Below, piece after piece: positions 22,000-28,674 of a DNA stretch of 39,759 nt. Positions within the stretch are counted from its first letter, which is position 1. Each line of letters begins with the position of its first letter. This DNA comes from Bacteroidales bacterium. GTDB lineage: Bacteria; Bacteroidota; Bacteroidia; Bacteroidales; UBA932. The notes under the pieces were generated by a model. The model made no database searches. It was given only the letters and a program-made list of their open reading frames with translations, and had not been told where the DNA came from. Where the stretch lies: NCBI GenBank assembly GCA_017961175.1, contig JAGCXV010000030.1, positions 1 through 39,759 on the forward strand, given 5' to 3'. Both the position numbers and the translations under genes were made by a program.

Positions 22000-22971
22000 C
22001 TATTTATAGCGGATCTCAGTCCAACTGTCGTGAGCGAAATCAGTTATAGTCTGGCCGGTCTTGAGCCAGACGACTTTAAGGTTAGGGTTTAAATTTGTAT
22101 TAACCTCGATGAGTTGAAGATTGTTGGATAAGTCAAGCTCTGTAAGGTTGTTGATTCCAACGTGTAGAATCTGCAAACCGGTCAACTTGGAAACATCTAT
22201 GGAAGACAGACGATTATCCTGTACATAAAGGGATTTTAGAGCCACGTTGGCAGACACATCCAAAGATTCCAGCGAGTTGCCTCCGGCAGACAGGTGACTC
22301 AGCCTAAGATTCTTGGAGATGTCCAAACGTTTAAGAGGCTGTCCGTTAACCTCCAGCCACGAAAGGTTTGTATTCTTAGTTAGATCTATCTCTGTCAAAG
22401 CATTGCTGGCTAAATGTATATAAGAAACATTGGGAAAAAACTCAAGACCATACACAGATGTAAGACCTTCTGCAACCAAAGCGATTTCATTTACCGCAAG
22501 AGCTTCCTTTCTGCTTATTTTCCCGTCTTTATCCTTGTCCGCCAACTTTAGCATTAAACTCCAGAAATCCTCATTGAACGGATGCTTTTGTGTCTTGAAT
22601 GAACCGGTGGATGAAATCTCTTTTTCACCCTTTAGGGCAACAGCCTTCACCTGATAAGATGTCTCGTAATCGAGTTCCTCCGCCGTTGCACTGAAAGCCG
22701 CCACTGCTTTTGATGCCGGAATCTCCCCCACACCATCGATGATAAACTTGCAGCCGCTCAAAACTGTGTCTTTGTTGAGTTTTGCGGTAAGGGATGCTGA
22801 AAAACTCTCTGGTGCTGCCGATATTTCAACGATTTGCGCAACCTCCTTGTCCTTATGATTCTTCCCTTCAGGATCCATATTTGGCTTAGCCTCAGGACCA
22901 CAGCCTGAAAGCAAGAGAAGCAGGGATAGGAAAATAAAAAAAAACGATATATTTCTCGGCGAATAATTCAT
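22000..22971 (-). CDS. leucine-rich repeat lipoprotein with EF-hand loop
   Basis: A 323-residue lipoprotein. The lipobox LSGC puts the lipid on Cys24. Residues about 45-125 resemble a fibronectin-III-like beta domain. A perfect 12-residue EF-hand loop lies at 145-156 (DKDKDGKISRKE, with Asp145, 147, 149 and Glu156). About six LRRs of the short type (LTEIDLTKNTNLSWLEV and similar) fill 175-310. It is likely surface-exposed and calcium-binding. A TAAATTTG box (22977-22984, minus) ends 5 nt before the ATG, so the transcript is almost leaderless. The gene is divergent from the repeat protein at 23039. Confidence 0.82.
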   Translation of the reverse strand: MNYSPRNISFFFIFLSLLLLLSGCGPEAKPNMDPEGKNHKDKEVAQIVEISAAPESFSASLTAKLNKDTVLSGCKFIIDGVGEIPASKAVAAFSATAEELDYETSYQVKAVALKGEKEISSTGSFKTQKHPFNEDFWSLMLKLADKDKDGKISRKEALAVNEIALVAEGLTSVYGLEFFPNVSYIHLASNALTEIDLTKNTNLSWLEVNGQPLKRLDISKNLRLSHLSAGGNSLESLDVSANVALKSLYVQDNRLSSIDVSKLTGLQILHVGINNLTELDLSNNLQLIEVNTNLNPNLKVVWLKTGQTITDFAHDSWTEIRYK

Positions 22972-22976
22972 ACAAA

Positions 22977-22984
22977 CAAATTTA
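22977..22984 (-). promoter_or_regulatory. -7 box TAAATTTG of the LRR lipoprotein gene
   Basis: Plus-strand CAAATTTA reads TAAATTTG on the minus strand, a TAnnTTTG match only 5 nt from the ATG at 22971, which predicts little or no 5' leader. Confidence 0.5.
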
Positions 22985-23023
22985 CGAAAATTATCCCACC
23001 GTTATTTGCTTAAAAGCTTTCAT

Positions 23024-23031
23024 TATATTTG
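23024..23031 (+). promoter_or_regulatory. -7 box TATATTTG of the tandem-repeat protein gene
   Basis: Perfect TAnnTTTG, 7 nt before the ATG at 23039. It rules out the in-frame upstream codon at 23006 and predicts an almost leaderless transcript. Confidence 0.6.
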
Positions 23032-23038
23032 TATTGTT

Positions 23039-23452
23039 ATGGGAAAGATATTTACTATTCAAATAGCGCTGGTTTGTTTTCTGGCAGGTTTTATTTCTGC
23101 CGGTAATAATTTAGGTATGCCATCAGAACAAAAACAAGAACATATGATTTCAAGTGTGGAGACTAACGGAAGCTGGGTGTATTTGTATGATGAAAAGGGA
23201 AACAAGTACAGGACACTGACTGCTAGTTACGTAGGAGAGGTAAAGGGCTGGAGCTCAACATTCTTCGTTTCCAGAAACGGCAGTTGGGTTTACCTTTGGG
23301 ACAGCAAGGGAGAGAAATACAAAACCCTGAGTTACTCATACGTGGGAGATGTAATTGGAGTTGCAGGAGACACTTTTACCTCCCGCAACGGCAGCTGGAT
23401 TTACACCTGGAACAGAAAAGGAGAAAAAATCAACACCCGAACGGCCCGTTAA
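23039..23452 (+). CDS. exported tandem-repeat protein
   Basis: A 137-residue protein with a signal peptide (about 1-22) and three copies of a repeat whose core is NGSWVYLWDxKGxKY followed by TL-x2-SYVG-x-V. The repeat is a short beta-hairpin-like unit ending at each copy with a Gly/Val turn; the third is cut short. It may be a small beta-propeller-like or cell-surface protein. Start chosen from the promoter box at 23024-23031. It ends 1 nt before the YbaK gene, which is very likely co-transcribed. Confidence 0.72.
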   Translation: MGKIFTIQIALVCFLAGFISAGNNLGMPSEQKQEHMISSVETNGSWVYLYDEKGNKYRTLTASYVGEVKGWSSTFFVSRNGSWVYLWDSKGEKYKTLSYSYVGDVIGVAGDTFTSRNGSWIYTWNRKGEKINTRTAR

Positions 23453-23453
23453 G

Positions 23454-23927
23454 ATGAAGATTCAGAAGACAAATGCAGCCAGGCTGTTGGACAGGGAGAA
23501 AATAGCCTACACGCTGGTTCCTTACCAGGTGGACGAGGAGCATCTGGACGCCATCCACGTGGCCGGGCAGCTTGGAGAAGACATATCTATGGTGTTCAAG
23601 ACACTTGTGCTCAAGGGAGACAGGACGGGACACTTCGTGTGCGTGATTCCCGGGGACAAGGAAGTGGACCTGAAAATGGCGGCGAAAGCATCGGGGAACA
23701 AAAGCTGCAATCTGATTCACATGAAAGAGCTGCTGCCTACAACCGGCTATATCAGAGGCGGATGCTCGCCCATCGGGATGAAAAAGCAGTTTCCGACATA
23801 TATCCACGAGTCTTGTCTTGCATTGGAGAAAATGTATGTGAGCGCAGGGCTGCGGGGGCTTCAGATCTGCATAGCCCCGGCCGACTTGATCCGGATGGTA
23901 AAAGCCACCACCTGCACCTTGTTCTAG
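23454..23927 (+). CDS. ybaK: YbaK/EbsC-type Cys-tRNA(Pro) deacylase
   Basis: A 157-residue member of the YbaK/aminoacyl-tRNA editing family. Typical segments are MKIQKTNAARLLDREKI at the start, VFKTLVLKG, and GYIRGGCSPIGMKKQFPTY with the conserved GGxSPxG loop and Lys. YbaK hydrolyses Cys-tRNA(Pro) formed in error by prolyl-tRNA synthetase. The start ATG at 23454 is 1 nt after the stop of the previous gene. Length is normal. Confidence 0.9.
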   Translation: MKIQKTNAARLLDREKIAYTLVPYQVDEEHLDAIHVAGQLGEDISMVFKTLVLKGDRTGHFVCVIPGDKEVDLKMAAKASGNKSCNLIHMKELLPTTGYIRGGCSPIGMKKQFPTYIHESCLALEKMYVSAGLRGLQICIAPADLIRMVKATTCTLF

Positions 23928-23958
23928 GGTGCGGAGAACAATGTGAGATACTTTTTTC

Positions 23959-23966
23959 TATATTTG
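23959..23966 (+). promoter_or_regulatory. -7 box TATATTTG of the yeiH-like gene
   Basis: Perfect TAnnTTTG, 33 nt before the ATG at 24000. Confidence 0.6.
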
Positions 23967-23999
23967 TCCCATTATTTATAGTAAAACCTTTTACTTTTT

Positions 24000-25475
24000 A
24001 TGGAACCTAAAACAAAACCTGAGGTTATCCGTAACAGGACAACCGTTTCCGATTTGTGGAAAAAAGAAGACTGGCTGGCTGTGTGGATTGGCGCTGTGCT
24101 CATTGTTATTGCAGCTATTGCAGTCATTTCCAAAGCATTTGATTTTACGGCACTGAACTTTTCAAAATGGCATCTGTGGGAAGATGTTCCGGAGAAAACT
24201 TCTCTTCTGGGGCAGTTTGCCGGAGCGTTCTGGGGCAAGCTCTTGAGGACATTCTTGATCCTTGCCATCTTGTTCGGCATTGGCATCAAGCTGCAGGGCG
24301 AGAAGATTTCCAAGTTCATTCCGGCGTTTATCGGACTGTTCATACTGGCAATCATAGTCAGGATCGTGAGTGCCGAGTTCACTTTCAACCGCTATCTTGA
24401 ATGGGCTTTCTGGGCTCTTATCATAGGACTTCTGATATCAAATACGGTAGGCATACCAAACTGGCTCAAGCCTGCCATCAGGACCGAATTCTACATCAAG
24501 ACCGGTCTGGTGATAATGGGATTCTCCGTGCTGTTCTCCAACATTGCAAAGTTCGGCCTCTACGGCCTGGGAATCGCCTGGATCGTGACCCCTATCGTGA
24601 TTATCTTCATGTGGTGGCTGGGAACCAGGATATTCAAGATGGACAACAAGCCTCTTGTAATCACTCTTGCCTCAGCGACAAGCGTTTGCGGAACTTCAGC
24701 AGCCATAGCTACAGGAGCCGCAGCCAAGGCAAAGAAGGAGGATCTTTCTCTGGCAATCTCCATTTCCATCATCTTCACCATACTGATGATGGTCTTTGAG
24801 CCGATGATTATCCGCTGGACTGGAATGAGCCAGATCATGGGAGGTTCCCTGATCGGCGGAACAGTTGACTCGACCGGAGCAGTAGTCCTGGCCGGAAGCG
24901 CGCTGGGAGCAGAAGCCGAACAGGCCGCAGTTCTCGTAAAGAGCATCCAGAACATACTTATCGGTTTTATCGCATTCTTCGTGGCTCTGTTCTTTGCAAC
25001 CAGGGTTGACCGCCAGATGGGCCAGAGAGTTGGCGCAAACGAAATCTGGTACCGCTTCCCTAAGTTCATAATCGGTTTCTTTGCAGCTTCGCTTGTGGCA
25101 TCGTTCATCATCCTTCCGGTTTATGGAAGCGAGAACGTGGGAGCTATCAACAAGGTGCTTGACCAGTACAAGAACTGGGCGTTTGTCCTGGCTTTCACAA
25201 GCATTGGACTTGACACCAACTTCCGCCAGATTATCAAGAAGATGCAGGGTGGAAAGGTTCTGTGGCTGTATGTTATCGGACAGTTATTCAACATTGCCCT
25301 CACTTTCTTAGCAGTATGGCTGCTTCTTAGCGGAAAGTTCTTCCCAGTTCCTGAACTTGACAACTATAACGGAAAGAAGGCAGAACCTAAGGTTGTCGAG
25401 GCTCCGGCTCCTGCCAAGACCACTTTCAACATGACACCTTCTTCTGACACATTTTTGATTACCAAAGCGTATTAA
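24000..25475 (+). CDS. YeiH-family putative sulfate/anion exporter
   Basis: A 491-residue membrane protein of the UPF0324/YeiH family. About ten hydrophobic helices are present, with the conserved block LVITLASATSVCGTSAAIATGAA (about 220-242) and GGTVDSTGAVVLAG. It is longer than the usual 340-350 residues: an N-terminal soluble plus helix section (about 1-70) and a C-terminal hydrophilic tail (about 450-491) with KAEPKVVEAPAPAK. The family is linked to sulfate or sulfonate handling, but its substrate is not settled. The next gene overlaps it by 1 nt. Confidence 0.85.
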   Translation: MEPKTKPEVIRNRTTVSDLWKKEDWLAVWIGAVLIVIAAIAVISKAFDFTALNFSKWHLWEDVPEKTSLLGQFAGAFWGKLLRTFLILAILFGIGIKLQGEKISKFIPAFIGLFILAIIVRIVSAEFTFNRYLEWAFWALIIGLLISNTVGIPNWLKPAIRTEFYIKTGLVIMGFSVLFSNIAKFGLYGLGIAWIVTPIVIIFMWWLGTRIFKMDNKPLVITLASATSVCGTSAAIATGAAAKAKKEDLSLAISISIIFTILMMVFEPMIIRWTGMSQIMGGSLIGGTVDSTGAVVLAGSALGAEAEQAAVLVKSIQNILIGFIAFFVALFFATRVDRQMGQRVGANEIWYRFPKFIIGFFAASLVASFIILPVYGSENVGAINKVLDQYKNWAFVLAFTSIGLDTNFRQIIKKMQGGKVLWLYVIGQLFNIALTFLAVWLLLSGKFFPVPELDNYNGKKAEPKVVEAPAPAKTTFNMTPSSDTFLITKAY

Positions 25476-25759
25476 TGAAAAAAACGCACAAGAAAATAAT
25501 TTTCAGGACAGTGACCATCGTTATGGTGGCCACTGTCTTGCTTTGTGCGCTATGGATAATGAAAAACAGGATGGGTCTCAGCGATGCTCACGACTTCGGG
25601 GCGGGAGCTTATTATTACGCGGACATTCCTGATTTTGACAAGGTACTTAAGGACAAGGGCATTGCCACCAGCATCCCGATGTGGATTTACATTGCTCTTT
25701 TCCTCGCCTGGGGCTGGCTTATGTGGAGGCTCTGGTGCTGGATTGACCGTTCCCGCTGA
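25475..25759 (+). CDS. small membrane protein coupled to the YeiH gene
   Basis: A 94-residue protein with two membrane helices (about 8-28 and 67-87) and a polar, Asp/Tyr-rich loop between. Its ATG shares the last base of the YeiH stop (TAATG), so translation is coupled. It may be an accessory subunit of the transporter; family not recognised. Confidence 0.65.
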   Translation: MKKTHKKIIFRTVTIVMVATVLLCALWIMKNRMGLSDAHDFGAGAYYYADIPDFDKVLKDKGIATSIPMWIYIALFLAWGWLMWRLWCWIDRSR

Positions 25760-25768
25760 TTTTTTTCA

Positions 25769-25776
25769 TATATTTG
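25769..25776 (+). promoter_or_regulatory. -7 box TATATTTG of trpS
   Basis: Perfect TAnnTTTG, 23 nt before the ATG at 25800. It supports starting trpS there and not at the frame's upstream codons. Confidence 0.6.
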
Positions 25777-25799
25777 AGTTTTGGGCATATAATGTGAAT

Positions 25800-26921
25800 A
25801 TGAAAGACAAGATTATACTTACCGGAGACAGGCCGACCGGACGTCTCCACATCGGACACTATGTTGGATCACTCAAGGGAAGAGTTGAACTCCAGAATGC
25901 TATGGATTATCAGGATATGTTCGTGTTCATAGCAGATGCACAGGCACTTACAGACAACTTTGACAATCCTGAAAAAGTGCGCCAGAACATCATTGAGGTA
26001 GCACTGGACTATCTGAGCGTGGGACTGGATCCAAGCAAGATCACCATTTTCATCCAGAGCATGATCCCGGAGCTGACGGAACTGGCATTCTACTATATGA
26101 ATCTGGTTACCGTAGCAAGACTTCAGAGAAACCCTACCGTCAAGACCGAGATTGCAATGAGGGGTTTTTCCAACGAGGACCAGCAGGCCGTATTCGGAAG
26201 CGGACTTCCGGTGGGATTTTTCACCTACCCTATCTCCCAGGCAGCTGACATCACGGCATTTAAAGCCACGACTGTGCCGGCTGGAGAAGACCAGAAGCCT
26301 ATGATAGAGCAGACCGTGGAGATTGTACGCAAATTCAACAGCATATATGGAGAAACGCTCGTAGAACCTGAAATACTTCTACCGGCAAACAATGCCTGCC
26401 ACAGGCTGCCGGGAATAGACGGAAAGGCGAAAATGAGCAAGAGCCTGGGTAACTGCATTTATCTTTCAGAGTCGGCAGACACTCTGGCAAAGAAGGTTAT
26501 GAGCATGTACACCGATCCTCAGCATATCAGCATCAACGATCCTGGCCACCTGGAAGGCAACACCGTGTTCACATACCTGGATGCATTCTGCCGTCAGGAG
26601 CATTTCGGAATGTTCCTGCCTGAATATCCTAACCTCGATGAACTTAAGGCACACTACCAGAGAGGCGGTCTTGGAGATGTCAAGATCAAGAAGTTCCTGG
26701 GAAAGATCCTTGAGCAGGAACTCGCCCCTATCCGCGAAAGGCGCAAGGAATTCGAGAAAGATATCCCGGAGGTTTACAACATGCTCCGCAAGGGCAGCGA
26801 AAAGGCCCGGGAAGTTGCCGCAAAGACAATGGATGACGTTCGCAAGTCTATGAAGATTAACTACTTTGAAGACAAGCAACTCATCGCTGAGCAAGCGGAA
26901 AAATACAGACAACAGCAATAA
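25800..26921 (+). CDS. trpS: tryptophanyl-tRNA synthetase
   Basis: A 373-residue class I synthetase that charges tRNA-Trp. It has HIGH at 17-20 ([11 protein letters not shown]) and KMSKS at 211-215, with the family blocks [26 protein letters not shown] and [13 protein letters not shown]. It is longer than the standard 330-residue bacterial form, with a C-terminal extension of the sort common in Bacteroidota. The start follows the promoter box; the open frame runs upstream into the previous gene's 3' end and is not coding there. Confidence 0.95.
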   Translation: MKDKIILTGDRPTGRLHIGHYVGSLKGRVELQNAMDYQDMFVFIADAQALTDNFDNPEKVRQNIIEVALDYLSVGLDPSKITIFIQSMIPELTELAFYYMNLVTVARLQRNPTVKTEIAMRGFSNEDQQAVFGSGLPVGFFTYPISQAADITAFKATTVPAGEDQKPMIEQTVEIVRKFNSIYGETLVEPEILLPANNACHRLPGIDGKAKMSKSLGNCIYLSESADTLAKKVMSMYTDPQHISINDPGHLEGNTVFTYLDAFCRQEHFGMFLPEYPNLDELKAHYQRGGLGDVKIKKFLGKILEQELAPIRERRKEFEKDIPEVYNMLRKGSEKAREVAAKTMDDVRKSMKINYFEDKQLIAEQAEKYRQQQ

Positions 26922-26941
26922 ACCACATAGCACTTTTGTTT

Positions 26942-27454
26942 ATGAAAAAGACTTTTCTGGCAGTTCTTTGCCTGGTGATGTTTTCATCCGTCATATCTTT
27001 CGGGCAAACCGTAAACAAGCCTAAGGTTGGAGACCAGTTCATCAACTTTACCGTCCAGCAGGATCCTTCAAACCCGAACACCAAAGTATCCCTTAGCAAT
27101 TATGTGGGAAGAGGGAAATGGGTTGTTGCAGATTTCTGGGCTTCCTGGTGCGGATGGTGCATCAAGGAAATTCCTACCCTGAAGAAGATATTCAACGAGC
27201 TGCCTAAAGACAAGGTAACTGTGCTGAGTATTGCCGTTTGGGACAAACTCGCTGATACAAAGGCTTCTGCCCGTGAAAACGGAATCGTCTGGTCTCAGAT
27301 CGTAAACGCTCAGGACATTCCGTCTGACGCTTACGGTTTTGGCGGTATCCCTTATATCGTGGTATTCGACCCTCAAGGCAAGATCGCAGCAATCGGACTA
27401 AGGGGAGACAAGCTCTACCAGTTTGTAAAAGCCTCAGTTGAGCAGAACAGATAA
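26942..27454 (+). CDS. exported TlpA/ResA-like thiol-disulfide oxidoreductase
   Basis: A 170-residue periplasmic thioredoxin-fold protein with a signal peptide (about 1-21) and the redox site CGWC (Cys70-Cys73) within FWASWCGWCIKEIP, plus the cis-Pro loop GGIPYIVVFDP. It is likely a reductant of periplasmic proteins. The start is the ATG at 26942 (two codons after an alternative ATG at 26936). It is 20 nt after trpS and 10 nt before the ABC ATPase start. Confidence 0.9.
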   Translation: MKKTFLAVLCLVMFSSVISFGQTVNKPKVGDQFINFTVQQDPSNPNTKVSLSNYVGRGKWVVADFWASWCGWCIKEIPTLKKIFNELPKDKVTVLSIAVWDKLADTKASARENGIVWSQIVNAQDIPSDAYGFGGIPYIVVFDPQGKIAAIGLRGDKLYQFVKASVEQNR

Positions 27455-27464
27455 AAAGACCCAG

Positions 27465-28226
27465 ATGCCTCTTCTTTCAATAAGGAACCTTTCTCTGGGA
27501 TATGGGGAAAAGATTATCTTCTCCGGCATAAATGCTTGTGAGGATGATGGTTGCCTTATTGCACTCTTGGGCAGTAACGGAAGAGGCAAGTCCACTCTGC
27601 TCCGCACGATAGCCGGACTGGAAGCCGAAACTTCCATATTGTATGACGGAAAAACTCTGAAAGAGTATTCCAGGAAGGAAACCAGCGCACTGATATCATT
27701 CGTGAGCCCTCTTACAGAAAGGACAAGATATCTGAGCGTCAAGGATATGGTGGCAATCAGCAGCTATTGGCGCACGAACTGGATCGGAGCCTCGAATCCC
27801 GAGGAGGAAAAAAGAATAGAAGAAGCTCTGAAGTTGGTGGGATTGGAAGGTTTTTCACAAAGGGACTGCACCAGTCTCAGCGACGGGGAATACCAGAGGG
27901 CAACCATAGCCGGCGCCCTGGTCCAGGATAGCAGGATCATTCTTCTGGACGAACCTACAGCATTTCTGGATATAGCCAATAAATTTTTGGTTACCAAGTT
28001 ACTGAAGAAGATAGCCCACAAGGAAAACGGACGGAAACTCATAATTTTTTCCACCCACGACCTCCAACTGGCCCTTCAGGTTTGCGACAGGCTGTGGGTC
28101 ATGGCCTCTGACGGTTTTTACACCGGGACCCCGCATCAAATGATAGAGGGCGGAAGGATTGAGAAGATGTTCGATGTTGAAGGCGTAAGTTTCGATAAGC
28201 AAAAAATGATGTTTAATATTTTATAG
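27465..28226 (+). CDS. ABC transporter ATP-binding protein, iron/B12-type
   Basis: A 253-residue ATPase of the FecE/BtuD class: Walker A GSNGRGKST (36-44), signature LSDGEYQRA, Walker B ILLDEPTAFLD and the H-loop STHD. The signature has SDGEYQ in place of the usual SGGQ. I chose the ATG at 27465, after the previous stop, over one at 27438 inside the thioredoxin gene. No permease or binding protein is adjacent, so the partner must be elsewhere. QueD starts directly after its stop. Confidence 0.88.
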   Translation: MPLLSIRNLSLGYGEKIIFSGINACEDDGCLIALLGSNGRGKSTLLRTIAGLEAETSILYDGKTLKEYSRKETSALISFVSPLTERTRYLSVKDMVAISSYWRTNWIGASNPEEEKRIEEALKLVGLEGFSQRDCTSLSDGEYQRATIAGALVQDSRIILLDEPTAFLDIANKFLVTKLLKKIAHKENGRKLIIFSTHDLQLALQVCDRLWVMASDGFYTGTPHQMIEGGRIEKMFDVEGVSFDKQKMMFNIL

Positions 28227-28670
28227 ATGAGCATAATACGCATTACACGGGAATTCAGTTTCGAGGGAGCGCACGCTCTCGGGGGCTATGACGGGAAATG
28301 CTGCCACATCCACGGGCATTCCTACCGTATGGAAGTTACCGTAACCGGAGAACCTGTCGCTGATGAGGATTCCCCGAAAAAGGGTATGGTCATAGATTTC
28401 ACCGACCTTAAAAAGATTGTGGGGGAAAACATAATAGACAAATTCGACCACGCACTGGTAATGAGACAGGACGCTCCCCTGGCAGAAGAGATCCAGAAGA
28501 CATACGGCAATGTGATTGTCGTTGATTTCCAGCCTACAAGCGAAATGCTGGCAACATATTTCTCAGATGTGATTTCCGGATTGCTCCCCAAGGGCGTGAA
28601 ACTTTTCAGCGTCAAGCTTTGGGAAACGGAAAAGAGTTGCGCCGCCTGGTACGCCAGCGACAACATTTAG
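28227..28670 (+). CDS. queD: 6-carboxytetrahydropterin synthase QueD
   Basis: A 147-residue member of the 6-pyruvoyl-tetrahydropterin synthase family. Zinc ligands are His16, His29 and His31; the catalytic Cys25 sits in CCHIHGH. The other hallmarks are GMVIDFTDLKK, DHALV and PTSEMLA with a C-terminal VKLWETEKSCAAW. It makes 6-carboxytetrahydropterin in the queuosine/7-deazaguanine route. The ATG is directly after the ABC ATPase stop, and polA follows by 4 nt. Confidence 0.92.
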   Translation: MSIIRITREFSFEGAHALGGYDGKCCHIHGHSYRMEVTVTGEPVADEDSPKKGMVIDFTDLKKIVGENIIDKFDHALVMRQDAPLAEEIQKTYGNVIVVDFQPTSEMLATYFSDVISGLLPKGVKLFSVKLWETEKSCAAWYASDNI

Positions 28671-28674
28671 TTTT

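Noticed and set aside
25584-25799. N-terminal extension of trpS
   Set aside because: It overlaps the upstream membrane protein gene in another frame, and a promoter box sits at 25769-25776.
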